Shown here piece after piece: positions 11,378 to 22,015 of a stretch of 64,000 nucleotides of DNA. The stretch lies in the NCBI RefSeq assembly GCF_000001735.4, contig NC_003076.8, positions 19,285,835-19,349,834 of the forward strand, given 5' to 3'. How positions within the stretch are numbered: the first letter of the stretch is position 1; every line of letters begins with the position of its first letter. The translations under genes and the position numbers were made by a program. Source of the stretch: Arabidopsis thaliana (lineage: Eukaryota > Streptophyta > Magnoliopsida > Brassicales > Brassicaceae). The notes below the pieces were generated by a model. The model did no database searches, had not been told where the DNA came from, and saw only the letters and a program-made list of their open reading frames with translations.

Positions 11378-11994
11378 TTGATCGAAAAAGCTCTTCTTCA
11401 AGTTGACTCCATGGAAATGAGTGATCTTGTTGACATCATTCTAGAGACTGGAAAAGTAGCAAACTTTGACTTCTCTGACCGATTTTGAGCACAAATTCCA
11501 ACCTTTCTACTACACTCTTCTATGACCATTTCAACTAAATTTCGGATAGACACTGTTGAATCGCAGATCAACCGGGAAAAACTCACGGGAAGAAAGTGTT
11601 TCTGCCTGCTTTCGTGGAGTTTGGAAAAGGCCTGGAGTGATCCACCTATCATGGGCCTAATAATCGGCCCAATTAGTTTTGTTACTGGATGTGTTAATAA
11701 TGATGAAGAGTAGAAACTTTGACTTGTCTGATAAAATGATCACACTCCTTTCATGACCATTTCGATTCAATTGAGGAATTAGGCACTGTTGAGTGACAGA
11801 TCAAATGTCCTAGGATCTATAAACAATTGACATTCCATGGAATCAGCTTTAGGGGGTTTTGAGCAATCATCATCACCAATCAGGTTATTCGAGGGATCCA
11901 GTTTGTTTGTTTTTGAATTCAGCTTAGGGGAACAAAAGAGTTAAGATTGTGAAAACAAATGACATGAATCACTTGATTCGATAGCAAACACAAA
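11378..11994. repeat. direct repeat copy A, ASG7 upstream region
   Basis: This block recurs in the same orientation at 14812-15153. Shared words, in order, include GATCGAAAAAGCTCTTCTT, CTCCATGGAAATGAGTGATC, CTTTGACTTCTCTGA, ATGGGCCTAA.AATCGGCCCA, TTAGTTTTGT, AAACAATTGACAT and AAACAAATGACATGAATCA. Copy A also contains an internal duplication: the stretch around 11513-11570 recurs around 11744-11805 (both contain ATGACCATTTC and CACTGTTGA). TGGGCC/GGCCCA site II motifs lie inside. Confidence 0.85.
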
Positions 11995-12110
11995 AGCAGG
12001 ACTAATCTCTCTCACACACACAATGTCTCAACTTAAACAGAGAAAACTAGTCAATGTCCCAAAATGAAAATATAGTAGAGTACTAGCTAAAAGAGAGGTA
12101 GAGAGATCAT

Positions 12111-13265
12111 TCATTCAATAGGGTTTCTTTTGTTGTTGATGGTGGTCATGTCGTCAGGAGGTATGACAGCAATCCTGAGAACACCAAATTCTGCATCCCA
12201 AGCGATGGTGTTGTTCGAAATTAAAGCGGGAAAAGGACTTTGGACGCTTCCGAGGTAGGTTCGACCGCTCTCATCGTGTTCATACACGTCCTTGATCTCA
12301 GCTTTGAATCTGATTTCCTTTTCATCAGCATACACTTCCACATCATCCGGACTAACACCTGGCATGTCCACTGCAAAGTGAGCCCCTCCTCCCGCTTTTG
12401 TCACCCCAATTAGTGCTCCCTTGCGACCAGACACCAGACACGGATGATCCTCCAAGCGTATTCCGGATTGACCTTAATAAAGAACAGAGAGTACTGTATT
12501 AACAACAAATGATGCAGCAAAAGAGATTGTGACTTTAGAGAAGAGGAATGAGTCGAACCTGTAAAAGGAGGCACAGTGAGAGTACACTTGTTGTTGTTGT
12601 TGTCTTGAGCCTTGCTCACAACCTTGACCCTTGTGAGAATCATCCTCAAAACTCCATCTTTCATTTTGGCATCCACGCCTGTGATCTCGCAGCAGTCACA
12701 GCCAAGCCCAGCGGTTCCAGAGTACTGACGCACACCTTCCTTGCCGTTGTTCAGAGTTTCACCGGAGAAAAAGACAACCTTTTGTCTCACGGCGTCAACT
12801 CTGTAGCGAACGGCGTCGTCTGGAACACCAGGCAAGTCGACACGCACGTAGAGATTGTCGTTCTCCAGAACCTTCACTTGAACGAAACCCTTTGGACCCG
12901 CTTTCTGAAACTGATTGTTCGTCGCGTAGAACCCCTCTGTAATAATAATAAGTAAACAAAGATCAAAACTTGATGAAGAAAAGTATACAGAGAACAAAGG
13001 AAGACACTTATCAAAGATGGAACTAACTCGATCTGCTTCATTTTCATGAATCATGCACAGTAAAAAAACTGTAAATCTTTGTACCAAGTTCATGTTAACA
13101 CTTCACAAGTAAACAAATTGAGACAACTTTCTAGAAAAAACACATATTTTCCGAGAAAAATTAGAACAATGTTGTTCTTGGGAAATCTAGTAGCTCGTGA
13201 AAAGAGATACCTCGAACTTTAGGAATTCTTGACATGTCCCTGAAATCTGCCTTTGTCTCACCCAT
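12111..13265 (-). CDS. HSP20-like protein with two alpha-crystallin-type domains
   Basis: Three exons (13211-13265, 12559-12936, 12111-12472) give 264 residues. Two HSP20/alpha-crystallin-like units lie in tandem. The first (about 25-145) has VRVDLPGVPDD and the closing MKDGVLRMIL signature. The second (about 150-264) has VDMPGVSPDDVEV and FGVLRIAVI. Both lack the C-terminal IxI tail of classical small heat shock proteins, so assembly into normal oligomers is doubtful. The 55-base first exon has the same length and phase as that of the neighbouring gene at 14111-14622, which shows tandem duplication. The second unit most resembles the first by motif order and may have arisen by internal duplication. 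Chaperone function is inferred from family only. Confidence 0.85.
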
Positions 13266-13345
13266 CTCTCTCTTTGTTTTTTGCTCTCTCTTCTCTTCTA
13301 GTTCAAGGTAGGTTGCGTAAAAATGGCGTTTTGTTCTCCTGTTGA

Positions 13346-13685
13346 TAAATATAGACGAAGCACCATCTTGTGGTACAGACTGTGACGTGGCACGCTCCAG
13401 CTGGCTTTTTTTTAACCTTCATAGCATAAGTTTGACTGGTCTTGCCTACGTCACCGACTCTCTCTCTCGGTAAGAAAAAAAACTTGCTTTTACTCTTTTG
13501 ATTTTTTTTACGGTAGAGAATAAGCTGACGTCACCAGCTCTGTGAGCTATCCCACGCTTTTTTTACTCCTTTCGTTTATATGTAATTATGTACGACAAAA
13601 ATGACTGCAAAAGTAAAACCGTACCCACACTCTTCACTCTTCATTAATTTTCAAACATTTTTGACAAGACGACGCTGACGTCAGC
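13346..13685 (-). promoter_or_regulatory. upstream region with TATA box and four TGACG/ACGT elements
   Basis: On the minus strand TATATTTA lies at 13346-13353, about 80 bases from the start codon of the two-domain HSP20-like gene. Beyond it are TGACGTGG (13383-13390), TACGTCA (13447-13453), the palindrome TGACGTCA (13526-13533) and the 12-base palindrome GCTGACGTCAGC (13674-13685). TGACG is the core bound by TGA-class and other bZIP factors. I see no good run of alternating GAA/TTC heat shock elements here. Confidence 0.6.
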
Positions 13686-14110
13686 AATCTTCAAGAGTAA
13701 AAAAATTATGAGCTCTCAATTATCTTTTTTTTTTTCATCAAAGATCAAATAAGGTTTCAACCGTCGTTTAGTGTTTATCCAATTATTACGACAACGCTAT
13801 TAAAAAGTTTGATCCCTACTTACAACAACATATATCTATTAACATGTCCAGGTTACATACTCGTAATCCGGTTTAATAATGGCAAAGATCTATATAGTCT
13901 TATCGAATAGCTAGGTTAATGTAAGATTAAATAGAACAAAGAAAGCTGACAACTTTTTCTTTATTGAGATCACGACATATAGAAGCAAGATCGTTCTTAA
14001 CTAAACCACAAAATGATAAACATAAAGCAGTAGCTGCATCAAAGTTCATAGATAGATAGAGACGCTAGACACAAGTACCATTACGAGACACAAACCAAGG
14101 TGTTGTTAAA

Positions 14111-14622
14111 TCAGTAATGGAGGATCCTCTCCTTGACATTAATGGAAGCGTTTTTGCCTGGGATCTTAGGGACGGTGATCCAGAGCACTCCGTTGATAAG
14201 CTTCACTTTAGTTTTCTTGACGTCGTAAGCCTCAGGGTTGAAAATCATGGAGCCTCCGTATTTGCGTCCGGCGTTTTCGTACTCAGGCATTGCTGGTTCG
14301 TCGGCGAAGAAGTGGACGTTGTTGGCGTCGACCCAGTAGGTGAGATCTGACTCGGGACAACCAGGCATGTCGACTCTCGTCACGCAAGATTTCTTCGTCT
14401 CTGTCACCTCGTACACCGCTTGACTCCCACTTTTCTGAAATCGGTTCCTTACTGTACATACATAAGATAAAACAAACACAAATTCGTTATTAGAAAGAGA
14501 GATTTGACGTGTAAACTATAAAGGTTTGATTTTTATAAGAAATGACAGTGAAAGATGAAAACTTTACTTGGAGACGGAATTTCGCCGGAACTGCCTGCGT
14601 TAACTTCCATGTTCCTACTCAT
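14111..14622 (-). CDS. HSP20-like protein, single domain
   Basis: Two exons (14568-14622 and 14111-14451) give 131 residues. It is a tandem paralogue of the gene at 12111-13265: the first exon is also 55 bases, the intron also in phase 1, and the second exon opens with the same FQKxGxxx pattern. One alpha-crystallin-like domain spans about 25-125, with TRVDMPGCPESDL and the closing INGVLWITVPK. As in its neighbour, no C-terminal IxI motif is seen. A TATAAATA box lies 75 bases upstream. It is either a single-domain ancestor-like copy or a copy that lost its second domain. Confidence 0.87.
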
Positions 14623-14695
14623 TTGCTCAAAACGATGCTCTTTCTCTTTCTTTTGGAAGGAAACTGAGTGAGCAAAGTCGCTCTACTCCACTTGC

Positions 14696-14703
14696 TATTT
14701 ATA
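14696..14703 (-). promoter_or_regulatory. TATA box of single-domain HSP20-like gene
   Basis: TATAAATA on the minus strand, 74 bases upstream of the start codon, predicting a leader of about 45-50 bases. Confidence 0.7.
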
Positions 14704-14719
14704 GCCGAGGAGGACTATA

Positions 14720-15240
14720 GGGTTTGGGAAAGGCCTGGAGTGACCTATCATTTGGCCCATTAATCGGCCCAAGGAGTGTTAAAAATTCGAAATTGTTTCT
14801 GATTTGGTGAAATTGATCGAAAAGCTCTTCTAGTTGAACTCCATGGAAAGGAGTGATCTTGTAGAGTGTTGACAATTGACATCAATCTGGAGACTTTGAC
14901 TTCTCTGAACAATTTTTAGCACAACCGGAGTGACCACCTAATATGGGCCTAAGAATCGGCCCATTTAGTTTTGTCGGGGGATGAATTATAAACAATTGAC
15001 ATTTGATGGAAGAAACTAATATTCAATATCAGCTTAGCTTTAGGTAAATTATGCAATGGACCCAATTTGTTTCAATCGGCTTAGAGGAAAAAAAAAGAGT
15101 TAAAAGTTTGTGAAAACAAATGACATGAATCATTGGGTACCATAGCAAACACAAGTATGTATATGTTAGTTACTTGTGTATTTGGCCCATACATCGGCCC
15201 AATGAGTGTTTGAGCCTTTAAAATTCGAAAACTGCTTTTG
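14720..15240. repeat. direct repeat copy A' and satellite fragments
   Basis: The main copy (14812-15153) matches 11378-11994 in the same orientation but is shorter: it lacks roughly 150 bases found at 11490-11640 and other pieces. A further fragment (GGGAAAGGCCTGGAGTGACC then TTGGCCCATTAATCGGCCCA) precedes it at 14725-14770. A third site II-containing fragment (TTTGGCCCATACATCGGCCC) follows at 15181-15200, trailed by ATTCGAAA and TTTGATTTGGTG words shared with 14790-14812. ATL79 begins beyond, on the minus strand. Confidence 0.8.
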
Positions 15241-15564
15241 ATTTGGTGCAGTATATGTTAGTTATTCAGCTTCCATCTAATCTCCTCCATACACATTATA
15301 ATTTAAGTTGCTCTGAGTTTTATTTGATTCTTACTGAAGATTGGTCCAGAAACTTTCCTAGTACAATGAACTCTTGTTTCAAAACAAAAAAAAACACTGT
15401 TTCATTGTGTGGCGATGTAGAATTAGATTGATACAATACAAGTACTTAAGTAAATACTTTGGTTGGTCTACGTTACCTAATAATACAGAGCAGATACAGG
15501 GTAATCTCAAGCAAAACATGATACAACTCTAAAGCTTTTGGAAAAACAAGATTAAAAAAAGAAG

Positions 15565-16065
15565 CTAAGCATTGATGTGGCTTGAAGGAGTTTCAGAGTG
15601 TTGTGAGAAGATAGAAGTTCTGCAAGTGGGACAGGAGGAGCGAGTAGAGAGCCATTTGTGGATACACTTAACATGGAAACCATGCTGACATTTCTCCAGC
15701 ACTTGAATGCTTTCTCCTTGTTCAAATTCCGACAAGCAAATGGCACACTCTGCTTCAGCTCCTGCGAGTTCAAGGTCGGAGGAGTAGACAAGTGTAGGAG
15801 TTGTTGGAGTGGATGAAGCAGCTGCTTCAGGGTCAGGCTTGTGGTCGTCTTCAGTCTCGAGGGTTGGTCGGAGAAAGCAACGAATTGCAGCGTAAAGAGA
15901 GAGAGCACAAATGAGAGCAGAGATGACAAGGATGAGAAGGACTGATGCATTAGCTGTGAAGTCAGTAGAGTTTGAGTAAGGCTTCCATCTGCAAGTATGA
16001 GAGTTACATGTTGGAGTTGCAGCAGAGGACAATGGTGAAGCTGCTTCTGCTACTAGCAAACGCAT
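15565..16065 (-). CDS. ATL79: RING-H2 E3 ubiquitin ligase, ATL family (ATL79)
   Basis: Single-exon gene for 166 residues, typical for small ATL proteins, which are membrane-anchored E3 ligases. One transmembrane helix spans about 41-62. The RING-H2 finger uses C107, C110, C126, H128, H131, C134, C145 and C148, with the C-x2-C-x15-C-x-H-x2-H-x2-C-x10-C-x2-C spacing, and has the Trp three residues after the sixth ligand that contacts E2. The usual GLD motif between helix and RING is degenerate here (VYSSDLE). A second cysteine-containing stretch at 20-25 precedes the helix on the luminal or outer side. The substrate is unknown. Confidence 0.93.
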   Translation of the reverse strand: MRLLVAEAASPLSSAATPTCNSHTCRWKPYSNSTDFTANASVLLILVISALICALSLYAAIRCFLRPTLETEDDHKPDPEAAASSTPTTPTLVYSSDLELAGAEAECAICLSEFEQGESIQVLEKCQHGFHVKCIHKWLSTRSSCPTCRTSIFSQHSETPSSHINA

Positions 16066-16713
16066 CTTTTAATGGTTTGAGAGAGAGCCTCGTGAGAAGA
16101 GACCTTATAAAGGAGAGGAGTGTAGGGACAATAGTGGCGCTTCCAGTGGAGTCTTGAAGCTGTGAGAGAGTTTGAAGGATTAGGATGGTTTCGTCTCTAT
16201 TTTGAGGACTGTAACACTCGCTTCTCTCTCTTTTGGTCCACTTCACATTAATGGATATTATTGCGATGGATGAGGGATTGCTTTCTTTGTCCTGTGGCTT
16301 ATCATCATCCACATGTTTGCCACACGTCGTCCTCACACTACGTTGCCTACATTCTAGGCAAATTGCTCTTTTTTTAATTCGTTTTCATGTTTGAATTTGT
16401 CAATATATGGATTTAGATGATAAAAGAGAGAGAAAGACAAGAACAAAATACACTTCATTGTTTCTTTGTCTCTTTTTATATCACTCAAGTTTACATCTTT
16501 TTTCTTTAACGATAAAAACAAAAGAAACAAAACCCCAAATTAGAAAAAAGGGTGAAAAGAAAGCTATAACAACAAATCAAAATAGTAAAAAGTAAATAAA
16601 AGCTTTAAGCTTTTTGGTACCAATAATTTTTTTTTTTTTAATAAACTTTTTTCCTCTTCTAAAAACTCTCTTCTGCAATCATCTGATCTCCATGGTATAG
16701 ATTTGTCACTTCT
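16066..16713. other. intergenic region between ATL79 and RNA-binding protein gene
   Basis: About 650 bases holding the ATL79 promoter (TTATAA-type box near 16105-16111) and, on the right, the 3' UTR of the RNA-binding protein gene. No additional gene is supported; poly-A/T-rich stretches around 16500-16650. Confidence 0.5.
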
Positions 16714-18444
16714 CTAAGCTGCAATTCCTGCAACAACACCATTTTCATATGATATCATCAGATTTTCTACAAATGCTTGAATTCTCGGATAGAAAAAAGG
16801 CGTTCATTCATTCATTATTCATACCTCCGTTTGGTTGCCTGTTGATGTATCCAGCTGGTCCTCTAGACATGAAGTCCAATGGTCCCATTCCCAATCCTTC
16901 CTCTGCCTTTGCAGGCAGCGAAAGCCACATCGAGTCGCTGTACAGAGAGTCTGCCTCCAAGATGCTTGAGCCGCTGCTGTAACCACCAACATGAACTCCT
17001 CTCATTGCTTCTAATCCTACACCTCCTCTCTCACCGTGGTAGCTACTGCGTGCACGTGCAACTGTTCCCCAGTTGTCACCAATGCTGCCTAGTGAAGACA
17101 TTCCAGAGTTTCCACTGAAGCTGCTTCTTGATATCGGAGAGTTTGACATGTAACCTAGACCACCATTTCCCCATAAATGGTTCTTTGGTGCTGCATTTAG
17201 GACAGAACCGTTCCCAACACTAGCTCCTCCCGACTCCATTTGGCTACCGAACCTGCCGAGACTCGCAGCATATCCAGGGCTAAAGGGTCGTCCAAAGCCT
17301 CCACTGGAACCAGAACCGTAGTTCTGAGTCTGGTTTGGCTCAAAATTCAGCTCGATTCCGTATCCATGTCCAAACGGTGAGAATCCTCCCCTATTACCTA
17401 CTGCTGGACTGTACCTAACTTCAGGTTTCACTCCATAACCAGAGATTGGACTCGGGCTGAATCCCTGGGTGTACTCATTCAGTAATGAACTGATTCTACT
17501 AGTGCCAAAGCTATTTACATTCATTTGGTTCCGCATTGTGTTGAGAGCCATATCCTTAGGAACAGCCAGTTTGACCTCCACCATCTTACCATTGAGTTCG
17601 TGGAATGTCTTCTGCAGTACTTTGTCAACAGCTTCCTCAGAGTCATATGAAATGAACCCAAAGCCTCTAGGCCGCTGGGTTCTGTGGTCATACATCACCA
17701 CAACATCAGTGATCATCCCAAACTGAGCAAAATACTTTTTGAACTCAGCCTCTGTCACGGATGATGCCAAACCTCCCACAAAGATCTTCTTGGAGTTTGA
17801 TGGGCCAGGTGATCCCTGAAGGCTGCTGTTACTTTTATTAAATACTACGTGATCATCTCTTGGAACAGCCTTCTTTGCCTCAACCTGTATATCATGGAGA
17901 AAATCAACACACGACACAACTCAAAGAAAGCAGTTTTTCATTCATTGTGAACCACTTTCTTTCACATGAGGATATGAAACGATCCAAGTTTTACATTTTT
18001 ATTTGTGAGTGTGAAATGAACAACTTCTGACAAAGATATGCATTTATCAGAGCGGCAAAGCTGATTGTAAACAATAGAGTCTACTAACTAAAACAGGAAG
18101 GAATAAAAGTGAGTAGCTTTGCTTTGCTTTGAGAAGCAGCAACCTCAAAATGAAGCAAGTAAGCAGGAAGATTGTTGAAATTGGAAGCAATGTATGTTGG
18201 TATATAGCAGGAGGAAACTTACAATTTTACCATCAATGATATGTTTAAGCAAGACGACTCTTTCAGCAACATTAGGATCAGCAAAGACAACGAAACCAAA
18301 GCCACGAGCACGGCCAGTGGCACGATCCTTCATAATAACAGCCTCTAAAACCTCACCAAAACTGTGAAAATAGTCACGAAGACGATCTTCACTGGTTTCC
18401 CAAGATATACCACCGATGAAGAGCTTACATGATTCCATTTCCAT
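16714..18444 (-). CDS. hnRNP-like RNA-binding protein with two RRMs
   Basis: Three coding exons (18223-18444, 16825-17884, 16714-16727) give 431 residues. RRM1 (about 7-85) has RNP2 LFIGGI at 8-13 and RNP1 RGFGFVVF at 47-54. RRM2 (about 107-185) has RNP2 IFVGGL at 108-113 and RNP1 RGFGFISY at 147-154. The remaining 240 residues are Gly/Ser/Asn-rich and low complexity, as in Musashi/DAZAP-like hnRNPs. The last exon is just 14 bases, replacing the read-through ending MNNE with GIAA. The ATG at 18444 follows an acceptor (TTTGGCAG), so a 5' UTR intron is likely. It probably acts in mRNA processing or stability; targets are unknown. Confidence 0.92.
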
Positions 18445-20171
18445 TTCTGCCAAACAAACAAAAAAAGGTTTGTTTTTGGTTCCAGATTCTATATCGATCT
18501 AAGTGAGAAGGAGAATGGAATCGATAGAAACACCTCAAGGGAAGCAAAATAGGATGAAAAAGAGCAGATGGGTCGTGATCGGATTGTGTAAAAACCGATC
18601 GACCCACGATCTTGGATTCCTGCAGAAACAAAAAAAAACACAAATGATCAATAAAGGTGTAAGCTTGGAGGAAGGAAGGAATGAAAAACCCAGAAGACAG
18701 AGAATCTATGTATGTGTGTAATACCGAAAATAAAGAAACGGAGAAAGAGGAAAAAAAAAAGATTTTAGGATTGAGAAATCTTCAGATTTGGAGAAGGCAA
18801 GGTTTTAATAAGAGGGCGAGAGGCCCTCCTCTCTCTTTTCTGCTTATCGTCCAAATTTTTAGTCTTTTCTTTTCTTTTCTTTTTCTGCAATCCAAATCGA
18901 ATTAAAAGGAACAAAAATGGATGGAAGCAAATAAGCAATGCTCAGCACAAATTTCAGAAAATGGAAAAAAAAACACTCACAAAAAAGAATACTTTCTCTT
19001 ACGTTTTTGTTTTTATATGGCAATGTTTGGCTATCCTTGTAAGAGACGAGGGTATTTTCGTCACTTCCGTTTCTTCTCTGTAATAAGTAATTAATTTATT
19101 AATAACCAATGCGTGCACCTTTTTACCCATAAGTTAAAGAATAAAATCTATCGTTAATAAAAAATGGCTAATTGGCTTAAGTTGATCATGATTTCTTCCT
19201 AGTTCTAGATTTTAGTTGATCATCATAACTTTAATTTGAAGAGAGGTCTATGTTTTTTAAATGGTTCGTTAATCAGATGATTATGAAAGATGCAACATGT
19301 GACAATTATTTGATTGCATGAAATTTTAAGATTAAAATGAAAATGGCATGAAACTCTAATTAGAGCTTTTGGGGAATCAAAGTGGGCAGGAACATGGGGA
19401 ATGGTTGATGACGACGATAAAGATTGCCATCCCACAGTTTTTTTTTTAATTATGTCCCTTCATTTTGCTTTCAAATAAACTAATCAAATTTGTTATGAAT
19501 TGAATAATCATTTTTAAAATCATTCATCAACCAAGTGGAAGATGTTTACAAGTACACAAGGCATTACTTGTGCATCCAAATTATTATTACCAACTTTCAT
19601 AAGCTTACTTTTCTTCTTTACATTAATCACTTTCTTGCCGTCCAATTATTTTATTTGGGTTTTTTTACACTCTTTAGAAAACAAAAACATCATGTTATGT
19701 CGGTTTTATCCTATTAGAAAACACATCGACAACATTTAACCACTAAATTACATATATATATATATATATAAAATTACAACTATTGATCGTTTTTGTATTA
19801 TTCTTTACAAGTCAAATTTCCACCGTTGAAATTTTGATTTACAACATTAATCCAGAGTTTAAAAATTCGGATCATCTAATTCATACATAAGTGAATTAAT
19901 TAATTAAAAGCGTGACATCAAACGTTAGACACATGTGGAGATGAGATTGAATAATGAATATCATCCACTAACCATTATAGGTTAGAGTCTTGTAGCCTAT
20001 GTACCAACTATCTCTTTTATACTATTTAAGTTTAACTCTCATCTTGCAAGAATCCAAGATTAAGCAGCCTTACTAAATCGGGGAAATAAACTTAGGTTTA
20101 TAATCAGTGCAATCACATGGCCATAATTATAAATGAGCAAAACAATTGTCTGAAAAGGCCATAAAATTTGT
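18445..20171. other. leader of RNA-binding gene and AT-rich intergenic region
   Basis: The left part (to about 19000) holds the 5' leader, a leader intron and the promoter of the minus-strand RNA-binding protein gene. From 19080 to 20170 the DNA is AT-rich with no credible gene. A simple (AT)n run occupies 19752-19770. Confidence 0.55.
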
Positions 20172-20247
20172 TGGGCCTACAATTTGATTAAAAAAGACGA
20201 AGCGCCGCATATATTTTATCTTAAAGCCCAATAATGTTTTCGGCCCA
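20172..20247 (+). promoter_or_regulatory. site II elements upstream of mitochondrial ACP gene
   Basis: TGGGCC (20172-20177), GCCCA (20226-20230) and GGCCCA (20242-20247) lie within 150 bases of the likely transcription start. TCP-bound site II motifs are a hallmark of plant genes for mitochondrial and ribosomal proteins, fitting the downstream gene. Confidence 0.65.
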
Positions 20248-20562
20248 GTAGGTGTTCTCTGTACTCCTATTCTCTGCTATAACTTATCATTGTCTCCCGC
20301 TTCAGAGGAATCAGACCTAAGAAGAATCCTCACTCGTAAAGTCGCAGGTATGGCTTCGAAGAGCTCTCGATCTATTTTGTGGTTGGAAATTAATAGTCCG
20401 TGTATTAAAGTTTCAATTTTTATGTCCTTGAATTTGATTTCTTCCATATCAGTGTCGAAACATTAGGCATCACCAGAGGGAATATTTAAGGTTTTTCTTT
20501 AAAAGCTGAAGACTTGATTAGAAATTAGTCCACTTTGATTGAAATGTTCATGTTTGTTTCAG

Positions 20563-21051
20563 ATGCATTGCATTAGGAGCTCAATCCTGCAACACTTGAG
20601 ACTGAGAGTCTCTGTCAGACCCACTTCGCTTCTTCAGAACGAGAATGGTTTCAAGAGTATTGGTATTTTTAATTTCACATCAGAAGCAGCTGCAGATGGA
20701 GGCCAAGATCAAATATTGAGCAGGGTTATTGAACTGGTGAAGAAATACGACAAAACCAACACCTCTGAGGTTAGGGATTACAAAACTGCTGCTTTTTCTT
20801 TGTGTATAACCTTTTATTTTGGTGAATGGTTGTTTTGTAACACGGGGCTTGTTTACTTGCAGGTTACTGAAAGGGCTGATTTTCAGAAAGATTTGTCGTT
20901 GGACAGCTTGGACAAGACGGAGCTAGTTATGGCTATTGAAGAAGAGTTCTCGATTGAGATCCCTGATGAGAAAGCTGATAAGCTTACTTGTTGTGGTGAT
21001 GTTGCAACATACATACTCTCTGAAACTCCTACCAAAGCGTCTGAGTCCTGA
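20563..21051 (+). CDS. mtACP3: mitochondrial acyl carrier protein
   Basis: Two coding exons (20563-20769 and 20863-21051) give 131 residues. It carries acyl chains on a phosphopantetheine arm for mitochondrial fatty acid and lipoate synthesis, and homologues are complex I subunits. The N-terminal 40 residues are basic and Ser-rich, a mitochondrial presequence. The prosthetic-group serine is S84 in DSLDKTEL, and the acidic helix [11 protein letters not shown] follows. The ATG sits directly behind an acceptor (TTTGTTTCAG), so the first exon is non-coding, with its donor near 20348. The first intron begins GTATGG and thus contains an ATG that would open a short frame ending in TAG if retained. 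Site II motifs lie upstream. Confidence 0.94.
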   Translation: MHCIRSSILQHLRLRVSVRPTSLLQNENGFKSIGIFNFTSEAAADGGQDQILSRVIELVKKYDKTNTSEVRDYKTAAFSLCITFYFGEWLFCNTGLVYLQVTERADFQKDLSLDSLDKTELVMAIEEEFSIEIPDEKADKLTCCGDVATYILSETPTKASES

Positions 21052-21446
21052 GTTGTATCTCTGCCTTTCTGTCTCTCTTGTTTTCAATGTTTAGTTAATG
21101 CAAGTTTAGAGACATGCTCTGTGTCAGTGTGTCTTTGCTTCAGCCAATATGATCATTTGGGTTTTTGCTGCTAAACATTTTATATGATATATATTCTAAT
21201 GTGATCACACTACTTTTGTACCAAAAACATGGGAGCCTTTATATACATGATGCTTACAGTTGTTTGTTCTTACACTTTGGGAACATGAAACACAATGTAG
21301 AGAGACTCTAACTCGGTTCTGTGACTGGAGCGCCAGCTAAGCAAACGAGGACCATAACAAAAAAAATGCTTTTCACATGAAGGAACTTGAAGAATCAGCT
21401 GTTTGTGTTCAAATCTTTTGGTTGAAATGTTGTCTCAACGAGCTTG

Positions 21447-22015
21447 CTATGATCTCGAACTGTGGCCCTGTAACCTGATTTTCCCTGAGGTGTAGACACG
21501 GAAACCATTGGTAGAGGAAACAAGTTTGATAGGTTTGTGTATATTGGTAGAGGTGTTATAGCATCTATAGGGCCTAGGCACATATACTGGCTTGATGAAA
21601 CAAGTGTTTTCAAGGTGTGGAATCGCATGGAGTTGGGAGGGAAGATCGATTTCAAACTCTCCCAATTCATCAGTAACAGCCTTAATCCATTTGGACCTCC
21701 TTTTGGATCCAGTGTGGCACTTGATGGCAACGGTGGCACCTGCGAGGATCATGTTAGTATATATTCGGACGGAAGACAAGAAACATGAAGAAAAAAGGTA
21801 GAGAAACAAATACCTGGGATAGGGATGGAGTGAAGGTGAGGACGTGAAGTGTCGCAGAGAAGAGATCCGGTGATCACGACAGAGGAGAGTTTCTGTTCAC
21901 CGTAGCCAGCCATCTCCACCATTTCCGTTCTGGTCCATAAATTATTCCCAAATGCTCCGGTGAACAAGAAGAAAGAGAGTAACAAGAAGCAACGGATGAT
22001 GAAGAAGCTTCCCAT
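21447..22015 (-). CDS. secreted Ole e 1 / extensin-like family protein
   Basis: Two exons (21814-22015 and 21447-21739) give about 164 residues. A strong signal peptide (about 1-23, FLLLSFFLFTGAFG) is followed by an Ole e 1-like fold: a strand pattern VVITGSLLCDTS, then GATVAIKCHTGSK, then ELGEFEIDLPS. Four family cysteines are visible (in LLCDT, IKCHT, NTCFI and YRCYN). Ole e 1-domain proteins are extracellular, often in pollen or cell walls; the role here is unknown. The C-terminal stop used (after GHSSRS) is the first in frame; an alternative frame runs on to 21395 but needs a shift I cannot justify. It converges on mtACP3 and diverges from NF-YB2. Confidence 0.82.

Noticed and set aside
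19752..19770. (AT)n tract as a possible regulatory or structural site
   Set aside because: Simple repeats of this size are common in plant intergenic DNA and no gene start is near.
21395..21739. Alternative C-terminus for the Ole e 1-like protein
   Set aside because: It belongs to another frame and joining it needs a frameshift or an intron without good borders.
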